Of a stretch of 54,731 bases of DNA, positions 26,072 to 34,742 are shown piece after piece. The DNA is from Oceanospirillaceae bacterium. Its GTDB lineage: Bacteria > Pseudomonadota > Gammaproteobacteria > Pseudomonadales > Balneatricaceae. The notes under the pieces are model-generated. The model searched no databases. It was not told where the DNA came from and worked only from the letters and a program-made list of their open reading frames with translations. The DNA is taken from the NCBI GenBank assembly GCA_013215445.1, contig JABSRA010000024.1, positions 1 to 54,731 on the forward strand, given 5' to 3'. Position 1 is the first letter of the stretch. Each line of letters begins with the position of its first letter. The position numbers and the translations under genes are program-made.

Positions 26072-27337
26072 TTATTGAGTTTTCATCCAAGCTTGCTGCT
26101 CTTTGGTTAGGTAAGCGGCCCAATCCTCAACCATTTTTTCAGTGCTGATCATGCCCAATAACGCTTCTTGAGAGCTGTCTTTGGCCATGACTGATCCAAA
26201 GTAGCCCCAACCTTTAAGGTGGGTTGGCATGGTTAATGGAATATAGTTAGGGTTGTTCAGCTCTTCAAACCATCCACTGTACTGCTCGGTACTGAAAAAT
26301 GCATTTTTCTCGGCACCTTTGTGAATGGGTAACACACCAATTTTTTTCGCCCAGGTTAAATTTTCTTCAGGGCTGGTTAAATGGGAGATCAGCTTCCAGC
26401 TGCTATCTTTATTTTCACTCTGCTTAAAGATCGACCAACCGGTATAACCAATGGTTGGGTAAGCTTTGCCAGAGGGGCCCAACGGCATCGGTGCCACCGC
26501 AAAATCTTCGCTATTCATGCTCTTAGCTATCGAGATTAATGCATCGGGATCTTGATCTAACATGGCACACTTTCCGGAGTAGAAACCGGAGACAATCTCG
26601 TTAAAGCCCCAGTTGACACTATCTCTGGGTGCGTGGCCGTTTTTATACAGATCGACTAAGAACTGTGCGCCTTTAATAGATTCCGGATCACTCAGAAGAC
26701 TGTTGCCCTGCTCATCAAAGAACTCTGGAGATCCACGCATCGCAGCCATAAACATCATCCAGCCGTTGGTTCCGCCGACACCACCGCGCAGACAGTAACC
26801 TGAGACACCCGTACCTAGCGCTTTTATCTTCTTCGATGCCTCGACAAATTCTGCCATGGTTTTTGGCGCTTCAGTCATACCCGCCTGAGCAAAAATCTTT
26901 TTATTCCAAAACATGGCCCTGAGGTAAAAACCATAGGGGATCATATTGGCTTTGCCCCCAGTGTTTCGAGCCATAGCCAAGGTTTTGTCAGTCAGTTTTT
27001 CCTCTAGGCCACTCGCCGCTATTCTGCCTTCTAAATCCACCAGCATATCGTTGCTCGCGTAAAGCCCCTGCCAAGAATCGGGCATTTCTACAACATCTGG
27101 AGTTTGACCACTTTGCACCATGGTGGCCAGTTTTTCAAAGGCTTGACCCCAGGGAAGAGAGGTGATTTCAACCGTTATTCCCGGATTATTAGCTTCAAAA
27201 TCTGCCACTTGCTGACGCAACACGGCTGTTCTATCTGGACTGGTGATGACTTCAACCAATTTCAGCTTTGTATCGGCAAGGGCCAAGGTACTGGCGATGC
27301 TGAGTGATAAAAGGCTGCAAAACAATATTTTTCTCAT
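26072..27337 (-). CDS. ABC transporter extracellular solute-binding protein, family 1
   Basis: 421 residues with signal peptide MRKILFCSLLSLSIASTLALA. The family 1 (MalE/UgpB-like) pattern includes a LPWGQAFEKLATMVQSG helix near residue 60 and GYTGWSIFKQS late in the protein. GGAG precedes the ATG. It is separated by 149 bases from the permease genes and by 48 bases from the PLP enzyme gene, all leftward. Family 1 proteins usually bind oligosaccharides or polyols, but the enzyme next door suggests that other ligands are possible. Confidence 0.92.
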   Translation of the reverse strand: MRKILFCSLLSLSIASTLALADTKLKLVEVITSPDRTAVLRQQVADFEANNPGITVEITSLPWGQAFEKLATMVQSGQTPDVVEMPDSWQGLYASNDMLVDLEGRIAASGLEEKLTDKTLAMARNTGGKANMIPYGFYLRAMFWNKKIFAQAGMTEAPKTMAEFVEASKKIKALGTGVSGYCLRGGVGGTNGWMMFMAAMRGSPEFFDEQGNSLLSDPESIKGAQFLVDLYKNGHAPRDSVNWGFNEIVSGFYSGKCAMLDQDPDALISIAKSMNSEDFAVAPMPLGPSGKAYPTIGYTGWSIFKQSENKDSSWKLISHLTSPEENLTWAKKIGVLPIHKGAEKNAFFSTEQYSGWFEELNNPNYIPLTMPTHLKGWGYFGSVMAKDSSQEALLGMISTEKMVEDWAAYLTKEQQAWMKTQ

Positions 27338-27385
27338 GGTGAATCTCCATTTTTTTGTTGTTAGTTTGACCGTTATTTTTGAGCG

Positions 27386-28633
27386 TTAGAGAGCAGTTGC
27401 CTCTAGCTTTAATTTCGAGTGAGAACGATTAGCATCAGCGGTGATCAACGCCTGCTGTAAATCCCCCCATAATTCATCCACATTTTCCAGGCCCACATAG
27501 AGACGAATTAATCGCGATGATACGCCAAAATCTTTCGCTGAATTAAACTCTGCCTGTTGATTAACCACCGCTTCTGAGGGTATTACTAAACTTTCATATC
27601 CCCCCCAACTTACCCCCAGTTGAAAAATCCGTAAGGCGTTGCAAAAGATATCAACCGGTAATTCATCGACTAACTCAAAGCTAAATAAACTCCCGTAGCC
27701 CATTAGACTGTTGCAATCGCTGGGTAAAACCGCGGGATGATAGACGCTTTTTACCTGCTCGCAATTAATCAGTTTTTCAATGATCGCCAAGCCGCTCCGC
27801 TGATGTTGAGCCATCCGCAGCTTGAGGGTGCGCAGTCCCCTAATTAGCAACCAAGCTTCATTTGCCGATAACTTTGCCCCGAGATAAGGGCTGACCTGAC
27901 GGGTCATTAAATCAATAATAGGCTGCGAACTGGCAACCACCCCAGCGACTGTATCGCTGTGCCCTGAGATGTATTTAGAGGCGGAATGCAGCACAATATC
28001 GATTCCCAAGGTCAAAGGTTTTTGAAACAGTGGACTGGCCCAAGAATTATCAATAATAGTGATTACCTGCTGCGCTTTGGCAAGCTTGGCAATGGCACTT
28101 AAGTGCTGCTGTTGCATCATCCAACTGTTGGGGCTCTCTAAATAAAACAGCTTCGCCCCCACTAATTCCCGGGCAATAGCGTCCAAATCGCCACCATCGA
28201 CAAAGACCACTTCAATGGCAAATCGTTGACAGAGGCCTTTCAGGAAACGATAGGTATCGGGGTAAACATGGTTGATGCACAATATCTTATCGCCACTTTG
28301 CACTTGGCTTAAAATGGCATTGCTGATCGCTCCCATCCCACTGCTAAAGGCGATAGCATCGTCAGCGCGCTCTAATTGAGCAATCTTTTTCTCAAAAATT
28401 CTAACCGTTGGGTTATCCACCCGTGAGTACAGTGCATGATCCGTCTCCCCTCTAAAGCGACTTAACATTTGTTCATAACTGTTAAAGGTAAATAGTGATG
28501 ATTGATAGATAGGCGGAGACACCGCACCATTATGGTGGCGGGGGTCGCAGAGCAGCGCGTTATCGTCAATGCTGTTATCGGCACTGTGCTCGGGGCTGGG
28601 TATTGGTAGTGTTACAATTTTTTGCTTAATCAC
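27386..28633 (-). CDS. Trans-sulfuration-type PLP enzyme (Cys/Met metabolism)
   Basis: 415 residues. Family landmarks: ALYSRVDNPTVRIFEKKIAQ, SSGMGAISNAI, DNSWASPLFQKPLTLGID, and the PLP lysine in HSASKYISGHSDTVAG. Relatives are cystathionine gamma-synthase, cystathionine beta/gamma-lyases and methionine gamma-lyase; the exact reaction cannot be read from the sequence. It overlaps the GntR gene by 8 bases and precedes the importer genes. This suggests it breaks down a sulfur-, selenium- or amino-containing substrate brought in by the transporter. Confidence 0.85.
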   Translation of the reverse strand: MIKQKIVTLPIPSPEHSADNSIDDNALLCDPRHHNGAVSPPIYQSSLFTFNSYEQMLSRFRGETDHALYSRVDNPTVRIFEKKIAQLERADDAIAFSSGMGAISNAILSQVQSGDKILCINHVYPDTYRFLKGLCQRFAIEVVFVDGGDLDAIARELVGAKLFYLESPNSWMMQQQHLSAIAKLAKAQQVITIIDNSWASPLFQKPLTLGIDIVLHSASKYISGHSDTVAGVVASSQPIIDLMTRQVSPYLGAKLSANEAWLLIRGLRTLKLRMAQHQRSGLAIIEKLINCEQVKSVYHPAVLPSDCNSLMGYGSLFSFELVDELPVDIFCNALRIFQLGVSWGGYESLVIPSEAVVNQQAEFNSAKDFGVSSRLIRLYVGLENVDELWGDLQQALITADANRSHSKLKLEATAL

Positions 28634-29354
28634 TGGCTATTCTCCTCACGTCACGCTCGCTGATGTCAATAATCTGATGGGTGATGGATCTGGCTAATTC
28701 AGGATTTTTTGCCTTGATAGCGTTGAATAAATCCCGGTGCAGCGACAGTGACCCATCGGCAAAGTCTTGGTGAGCTGGCGCTTCAAAAAAAGCGTGGAAA
28801 GCGTCGTGCATACCACTGACAATCTGCTCAAAAATGGGGTTGTGACTGGCTCGATAAATGGCGCAGTGAAACTCCCAATCCTGATCCCCAGCCCCACCCA
28901 ATAAGTGATGAACACGCTCTACCTCATCGATACACTTTTCAATTTCACCGAGGTCTTCAGCCGTGGCCCTGATCGCCGCCAGGGCACCCGCTTCGGACTC
29001 CAGAGTTCGACGAATTTCCAAGGTATTTAAAATGCTTTGCGGATCACTTTTGATATTCAGCGACAAAAAACTGTCACCGGGTCGAATTTCGGCGGTCAGA
29101 TAAGTACCACTGCCTTTGCGGCGTTTTATAATGCCCAGTGTCTCCCAGCGTTTTAGCGCTTCGCGAAGCGTATTACGACTCACCTGTAACCGCTGTACCA
29201 GCTCTCTCTCGGGAGGCAGTTTATCGCCAATTTTCAATTTCGCGTCGCAGACAAATACCGCTATTGCATCCAGAATTTGTACGTCTGTCGGTCGCGTTTG
29301 TTTAGCTTCAAACACCTGATCAGCTTCAAGGTTTATCGCAACAAAATTAGTCAT
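28626..29354 (-). CDS. GntR family regulator (FadR/FCD subfamily)
   Basis: 242 residues. The winged helix-turn-helix includes LPPERELVQRLQVSRNTLRE and a GSGTYL wing; the helical FCD ligand domain has the metal-site pattern (Asp in the FHCAIYRASHN helix region, with later His residues). It is the first gene of the PLP enzyme/importer operon. The perfect dyad AATTGGTAGTACCAATT lies 55 bases upstream and matches the known PdhR/LldR operator form, indicating autoregulation. Confidence 0.9.
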   Translation of the reverse strand: MTNFVAINLEADQVFEAKQTRPTDVQILDAIAVFVCDAKLKIGDKLPPERELVQRLQVSRNTLREALKRWETLGIIKRRKGSGTYLTAEIRPGDSFLSLNIKSDPQSILNTLEIRRTLESEAGALAAIRATAEDLGEIEKCIDEVERVHHLLGGAGDQDWEFHCAIYRASHNPIFEQIVSGMHDAFHAFFEAPAHQDFADGSLSLHRDLFNAIKAKNPELARSITHQIIDISERDVRRIASD

Positions 29355-29408
29355 CTAGTAAATTCGCACTCCGGAAACTTTTATTTGTTTTTTAAATCAA
29401 ACTGTTAA

Positions 29409-29425
29409 AATTGGTAGTACCAATT
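29409..29425. promoter_or_regulatory. GntR (PdhR-like) operator
   Basis: AATTGGTAGTACCAATT has 8-bp perfect arms around one base. The FadR-subfamily consensus for PdhR and LldR is AATTGGTNNNACCAATT, matched completely. It is placed to repress the operon starting at 29354. A half-site-like AATTGG is near 29540. Confidence 0.75.
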
Positions 29426-29909
29426 GATCAGCTCAAATTAAACACGGGGAAATCACTTCAGGCAAGCGATTATTTGGTAGAGGGCAAGTTCGCTAAAAAT
29501 GGAAATCTTTAACTGATTGATAATAAGACGACAAGTTTAAATTGGTTTGAAATATATTATTTTCATAGCGAAGACTAAAAACTGTATTCAGATGCCTGTC
29601 GGTGACGAATATTAATATTGATGCGAGGCAATATCGTTTTAGAGGGTTCGCAACCGCTACTCCCAGTGATGATTAACTTGGGTAATAACGCGAGCGAGGA
29701 TGGTTAAAGAAAGAATTTCAGCGATATAATTAAGGCGGATTTATGGCAGAGAAACCCTTTCTACCAAGGCAGTAGAAAAACCGTGAAAACGCAAATTTAT
29801 TAACGATAGTTGAGTACTTAAGTTAATAGAGACACCCTTAACAACACCTAAAAACCAGTTGAGAGCCTCCTAGAAGCAAGCGCTTAAGGAGACCTTTAAT
29901 AACTATCTA
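29426..29909. other. Intergenic, no gene recognised
   Basis: About 480 bases upstream of the GntR operon and downstream of the GST gene. AT-rich; no coding frame or strong hairpin was seen. Confidence 0.4.
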
Positions 29910-30836
29910 TTATTGCTTGCTGATTCGATATCCCACTCGCGGAAAGTTGATACAAACTGTACCGACCTGTTGATGGTTATATAACAGAGCGATGCTCTCT
30001 CGATCTGCAAAACGCAGCGTCCCTGTTACCGGCTGCTCACCGCTATCTTCATCGGCAACAATCGAGATCTGCATACCCACTTTAAGCTTTAAAGGGTCAT
30101 TGGCGTCAACATATTCAGGGGTAACAGGCTGCGCAGCTTTGGCGATATTTAGCGCTTGCTCGGCACTCATCTCAGTCGCTGTGCCATGGCCAATTGCTTT
30201 GACGCGCTGCTCCCAAGCTATCAGCGCGGGGAACTGGTTTAGAAACTCTGGGCCTTCACTCCAGCGGCCACGTAAAAACCATATCAAATAATAGACTAAG
30301 CTATCCGCCATACTGGCGTGTTCACCCATCAGAAATTGTTTGCCACTCGCTAATTGCTGCTCTACCCAACCCAGCTGTGCCCACAGTTGCGCAATCAGAT
30401 GTGGCAGTTCGTCACGTACTTTGGCAAAGTCCCAATCGGACCCCAGATACAATCTACCGCGATCTTGGATAAACTCTGCTGGCATGCCAGGCTCTGCTAT
30501 CGATAGAATGATTTTAAAACACAGTTCAAACATGCTGCCATCGGACCAGCGACTCAAGCTCCATAACACGCCGCTGTTATCACCGGAATAATAACTTGGC
30601 TGAGGGTAGCGATTTTGCAATTCACGTAAAATACACTGGCTGTCGCAATAGATGTCCGCGCCAATTTGCATCACTGGGGTACGTCTATATCCTCCGGTTA
30701 AGGGCATCAACATTGGTTTTGGCGGCACCCGCGGAATAGTAACACTGTGCCAATTGAGCTGTTTGATACCTAGACCTACCCGCACTTTTTCAGCGACAGG
30801 TGACGGTGGATAATGATGAAATATAATATCGCTCAC
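29910..30836 (-). CDS. Glutathione S-transferase-like protein with extra C-terminal domain
   Basis: 308 residues. The thioredoxin-like domain occupies about 1-80 (FHHYPPSPVAEKVRVGLGI; RRTPVMQIGADIYCDSQCI, with the cis-Pro strand TPVM) and the helical GST domain about 90-215 (FLMGEHASMADS). Residues about 240-308 form an added, probably beta-rich domain (LKLKVGMQISIVADEDSGE ... VCINFPRVGYRIS). The usual GST is about 205-220 residues long. The function of the extension is unknown. Confidence 0.82.
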   Translation of the reverse strand: MSDIIFHHYPPSPVAEKVRVGLGIKQLNWHSVTIPRVPPKPMLMPLTGGYRRTPVMQIGADIYCDSQCILRELQNRYPQPSYYSGDNSGVLWSLSRWSDGSMFELCFKIILSIAEPGMPAEFIQDRGRLYLGSDWDFAKVRDELPHLIAQLWAQLGWVEQQLASGKQFLMGEHASMADSLVYYLIWFLRGRWSEGPEFLNQFPALIAWEQRVKAIGHGTATEMSAEQALNIAKAAQPVTPEYVDANDPLKLKVGMQISIVADEDSGEQPVTGTLRFADRESIALLYNHQQVGTVCINFPRVGYRISKQ

Positions 30837-31064
30837 AAATTAATCCCTTGGATAAAAGCGGCAAGTATAACTGCCAGCAGATGAATGTTGGCACCGATTG
30901 TAAACCGACGCTCTATTTAGCGCTAGGTATAAAAAACCCATTGCTTGACGGGGGCCGATACTCAGCGTATTCGTCTATAACAGTGACAGGTAAAAACTTT
31001 TAGTAGCTACCTAAAAGTAAGCACGATAATATTAGTCTATTTATCATTTGGGAAAGGATCATCC

Positions 31065-31418
31065 ATGTCTGAAATTAAGCGTCCGATCAATATCCATCAG
31101 GACTATCACGCCCATCTCTATTTTGAGAATGAAACACTGGAGCTTGCGACCAGTATCTGCAATCAAGTCGGTGCACGTTTTGGCCTACAAATTGGCACTG
31201 TACATCAAAGAACGGTGGGGCCTCACCCAAAATGGAGCTGTCAGATACTCTTTTCCAGTCAACATTTTGATCAATTGATCCCATGGCTTGAGGCGAATCG
31301 ACAGGGTCTTACGGTGTTTGTGCATGCACAGACAGGTGACGACCTGAAGGATCATACAGAATATGCTTATTGGTTAGGCGACGAAGTCAAACTTAATCTT
31401 GCACTGTTTGGCGGGTAA
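31065..31418 (+). CDS. DOPA 4,5-dioxygenase family protein
   Basis: 117 residues matching the small DODA family: YHAHLYF (H15, H17), VGPHPKW (H54 with H47 upstream), PWLEANRQGLTVFVHAQTGD (H87) and DH97. The conserved histidines are possible metal or catalytic ligands. Bacterial members cleave catechols such as DOPA, or have unknown substrates. GGAAAGG lies upstream of the ATG. It sits beside GST genes, consistent with aromatic or quinone handling. Confidence 0.85.
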   Translation: MSEIKRPINIHQDYHAHLYFENETLELATSICNQVGARFGLQIGTVHQRTVGPHPKWSCQILFSSQHFDQLIPWLEANRQGLTVFVHAQTGDDLKDHTEYAYWLGDEVKLNLALFGG

Positions 31419-31578
31419 CAAGCAGCCTGTTTTAGCGCTGTTTGTCGCTGGGTCAAACAGCCACTTTGGCTATCCTGAAACGGTGAGGGGAAGATGCATG
31501 GGGTAGTCGTTTGTATCTGCTACTTGACTGAGAATGATGAGAATATTGACTGTCAGACCAACAGCCCCATTATTGACC

Positions 31579-32163
31579 CTAACTCCTTAAATTATTAATA
31601 TACAGGCAGATAATTTTCATCGCGTCTTCCAATACCGCGTATTGTTTAGCTTTACCTAATACTCTAATACCTTGTATCTGTAGTAACAGGTAATGGCTAA
31701 TTTGTACGATATCCTCATCCGCAGCGATTTGCTGTTGTTGCTGCGCGTTTGCCAATACGTTTTGAATGGCCTTTAAAATCAGTGAATACAGCCGGTTGCC
31801 TACTTTACTCACGGTTTCATCCACCAGCGATAATTCAAGAATTGCATTTTGCACAAAACAGCCGCTGGTTTGGCTATATTGCAGCTTGGCGAAATATTTA
31901 AAATAATTGAGCAGGTCATCAAGCTCGGCATCTTCAGCGAGAATTTGTGCCAGCGCTGGTGTCGACAGATTATCAATATAATAATTTAAGGCTTGATGGT
32001 AGAGACTTTTTTTGTCTCCGTAAGTGCTATACAAACTGAACCTATTGATGCCTAAATGCTCGACCAAATCATTGAGGGAGGTGTTTGCGTATCCTTTTCG
32101 CCAAAATAATTCTACTGCTAACAGCAGAGTGGCCTCGGGATCAAAATTCTTTTTTCTTGCCAT
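31579..32163 (-). CDS. TetR family regulator
   Basis: 194 residues with an N-terminal helix-turn-helix (TSLNDLVEHLGINRFSLYST) and a helical ligand domain including a Cys in TSGCFVQNAILEL. It is divergent from the GST gene at 32383 and probably controls the GST island. Cysteine-based sensing as in NemR is possible but unproven. Confidence 0.88.
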   Translation of the reverse strand: MARKKNFDPEATLLLAVELFWRKGYANTSLNDLVEHLGINRFSLYSTYGDKKSLYHQALNYYIDNLSTPALAQILAEDAELDDLLNYFKYFAKLQYSQTSGCFVQNAILELSLVDETVSKVGNRLYSLILKAIQNVLANAQQQQQIAADEDIVQISHYLLLQIQGIRVLGKAKQYAVLEDAMKIICLYINNLRS

Positions 32164-32319
32164 TTAAAACTATCACTCTTAGATAATATCAACGTTAGCG
32201 AATCGAGAGTTTTCACGAACTTCAACTATTGCGCTGTGTTAAGAAAACTGTAGCTTACAGCAATCAACGCACCGGGTACTTATATTTTTTATGCCGTTCA
32301 AGCGTCCCGCATTTTCTCA

Positions 32320-32348
32320 TTGACAACCAATCTATAAACCCGCATGAT
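32320..32348 (+). promoter_or_regulatory. Sigma-70 promoter of GST operon
   Basis: A perfect -35 TTGACA (32320-32325), a 17-base spacer and a weaker -10 CATGAT (32343-32348). TAACCGATCATT follows near 32355, a possible TetR operator overlapping the transcript start. Confidence 0.55.
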
Positions 32349-32382
32349 AAATAACTAACCGATCATTCAGGAATAATACAAT

Positions 32383-32994
32383 ATGAAACTTTATCAACTA
32401 GCGCCCTCCCCCAGTGCCAGACGTGTCGGCATTTTTATGAAAGAAATAGGCGTAGAAATTGAATCCGTCCATGTCGACATTAGAGGTGGAGCAAATTTAA
32501 CTGAAGAGTTTCTGGGTAAATCTGCCAATGGTCGTATCCCCCTATTAGAATTAGATGATGGCACTTATATTTGCGAGTCAGTCGCTATCTGCCGATATTT
32601 AGAAGCCACTAGCGATCCTTTACCCCAGTCTCTTTTTGGCAATGGCGCACTAGAACAGGCACAGGTAGAAATGTGGCACAGAATCGTTGAATTCCAAGGT
32701 CTATATACCGCGCTGCAAGCCTTTAGAAACATCTCAGGGGTCTACTCTGATCGCGAAAACTGCGTGCCAAGCTGGGGAGAAGAGTCAAAGGCGAGACTGA
32801 TTAGTTTCTTGCCGACCTTAAACACTCAACTAGCCTCCCATAAATTCATCGCCGGTGAACATTTTTCTATTGCTGACATCACTTTGTTTGTATTGATTAA
32901 TTTTGCTAAAAACATTGATGTTGAAATCCCAGAGGAACTGAACCACCTAGCACTTTGGTTTAAAACTGTTGCGGCTCGTCCATCGGTTCAATAA
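32383..32994 (+). CDS. Glutathione S-transferase
   Basis: 203 residues, normal GST length. The thioredoxin-like half is LYQLAPSPSARRVGIFMKEI with the cis-Pro strand RIPLLELDDGTYICES; the helical half has FIAGEHFSIADITLF. The Ser/Pro-rich N-terminal loop suggests a Ser/Cys-type bacterial GST. Divergent from the TetR gene. Confidence 0.9.
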   Translation: MKLYQLAPSPSARRVGIFMKEIGVEIESVHVDIRGGANLTEEFLGKSANGRIPLLELDDGTYICESVAICRYLEATSDPLPQSLFGNGALEQAQVEMWHRIVEFQGLYTALQAFRNISGVYSDRENCVPSWGEESKARLISFLPTLNTQLASHKFIAGEHFSIADITLFVLINFAKNIDVEIPEELNHLALWFKTVAARPSVQ

Positions 32995-33179
32995 AGACCA
33001 CTACCAACCTCTACCGCGGTGTCTAAATAGTTTCCATCCAGAAACCAGCTAGAGCCGCCGGCAGGTTTGACTGGTAATTTACGCTGGACCAATCGTTCAG
33101 TGGGGTACCAGCCCAGACCTGCTCGCTGCACTATTTGGCTAGCTGCAGGTTTTTACCTACCCTTTTGCAGGAGACTGCT

Positions 33180-33848
33180 ATGATCGACTTATATACCGCG
33201 AACACCCCCAATGGCTATAAAATATCTATCGCTCTAGAAGAGATGGAACTCGACTACAATGTCATCAGCATTAAGCTCGACAAGGGCGAGCAGAAACTCC
33301 CAGATTTTCTAAACATCAACCCCAACGGGCGTATTCCAGCCATCGTTGACCGTGACAATGCCGACTTTAGGGTGTTTGAATCGGGCGCAATTTTACTTTA
33401 CCTCGCTGAAAAGAGCGGTAAGTTTTACAGTGGGGATGCCAAGCAGCGCTCGGTCATTATGCAGTGGCTAATGTTTCAAATGGGCGGTCTCGGCCCAATG
33501 ATGGGGCAGGCCAATGTATTTAACCGCTACTTTGAGGAAAAGATCCCCGCTGTTATTGCCCGCTATCAAAATGAATCCCGACGTTTATTAACGGTACTCG
33601 ACGTGCAATTGAGTAAAAACACTTATATAGCCGGAGATGAGTACAGCATTGCCGACATCGCCACTTGGCCATGGGCACGCCGTCATGAATGGGGCGGGAC
33701 CTCAATCTCTGGGCTTGTACACTTACAGCGCTGGATGGAACTGGTCGGTTCGCGTGCCGCCTGTATAAAAGGCATCAACATCCCCGAGCAACAGCTGCAA
33801 ACCGCCGCTGAGCGCATCAAAGAGCTTAAAAATATCATCGTTCGCTGA
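33180..33848 (+). CDS. yfcG: GST-fold disulfide reductase (YfcG/Nu class)
   Basis: 222 residues. The N-terminus [20 protein letters not shown] and the segment [36 protein letters not shown] and [11 protein letters not shown] closely match E. coli YfcG (glutathione-dependent disulfide oxidoreductase, about 215 residues). The active-site Thr-Pro-Asn loop is present. AGGAG precedes the ATG at 33180; the longer frame from 33135 has no support. Confidence 0.88.
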   Translation: MIDLYTANTPNGYKISIALEEMELDYNVISIKLDKGEQKLPDFLNINPNGRIPAIVDRDNADFRVFESGAILLYLAEKSGKFYSGDAKQRSVIMQWLMFQMGGLGPMMGQANVFNRYFEEKIPAVIARYQNESRRLLTVLDVQLSKNTYIAGDEYSIADIATWPWARRHEWGGTSISGLVHLQRWMELVGSRAACIKGINIPEQQLQTAAERIKELKNIIVR

Positions 33849-34128
33849 GATTCTACTTAATAATACCGACAACAGAACGATTAGAGATGCACTTCAGCCA
33901 GCTAGTTACTCTGGTTGGCAAGGTGAATGAGCCGGGTAAATTATCCACTGCGCCGCCACCCCTTCGAAGCCAGTCAATAGCTTGCGCCTATGCTCATCCA
34001 CAGAGCTGATTTTTGGATCTTAAACCAAATTCTTATATACTCTCTGACAAGTTTCTCGTATGTCTGCATAGCCCAAAAAGAAGTGTTCCGACTTTTTTTA
34101 CACTGTGAGGCCTCAGGATAACCATCAT

Positions 34129-34695
34129 ATGTTTGATCAAACCCTGTTAAGACAAGCACCACTACCCGACGAGATGCGAATTTTACTTGATAAATACCCA
34201 CGCGAGGCATGGGACGAGCATCCTAATTTCAAACAGGCTACCAAGAATTGGCTGAGTGCCCACCAGATGTTTCGGGCGCTGAGCAGCAGCGTGCGCAAAG
34301 ATGCTGAGCTCTATTTAGATAGACAGTTGAAGCCTGGGGACTATGCAGCGCGATTGTCATACCGTGGCAATGCGCTGGTGGGAAATCTGCACGGTCATCA
34401 CCACTGGGAAGATAACTCTTATTTTCCTGAACTCTCAGCAGCCGATCCACGCTTCGATATAGGTCTAAAAATATTAGAGAGTGACCATCGGGTACTCAAC
34501 AGGGTATTGAACGATTTTACCGAGGCCGCCATGCGCACTTTGGAGTATCTACACTTATCTAAAGAAGCTGCGTTGATTGAAGCGGGAAACGTGCATAGTA
34601 TGGCACTGACTATTGAGAAATTGCTTGCTAGGCATCTGGTGGACGAAGAAGAACTTGCTGTGCCGATAATTATTCATCACAAATTACGCGACTAA
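34129..34695 (+). CDS. Hemerythrin-like HHE-domain protein
   Basis: 188 residues from the chosen start. A four-helix-bundle metal pattern is visible: H45, the HGHHHWED segment (88-95) with E101 in SYFPEL, SDH (118-120), and RHLVDEEE (H169, E173/E174). Such proteins bind a di-iron site and O2, or protect against oxidants. AGGA lies 10 bases before the ATG at 34129; another in-frame ATG is at 34105. It sits between a YfcG-type and a YqjG-type GST gene, all rightward. Confidence 0.8.
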   Translation: MFDQTLLRQAPLPDEMRILLDKYPREAWDEHPNFKQATKNWLSAHQMFRALSSSVRKDAELYLDRQLKPGDYAARLSYRGNALVGNLHGHHHWEDNSYFPELSAADPRFDIGLKILESDHRVLNRVLNDFTEAAMRTLEYLHLSKEAALIEAGNVHSMALTIEKLLARHLVDEEELAVPIIIHHKLRD

Positions 34696-34742
34696 AAAAC
34701 AGACCCATAAACACTTAGGTTGCATGAACAGGGATTTAAACA

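Noticed and set aside
31437..31461. Stem-loop GCTGTTTG / CAAACAGC after the DOPA-dioxygenase-like gene
   Set aside because: The arms are perfect, but there is no T-run on either strand and the loop is 9 bases, so it was not called a terminator.
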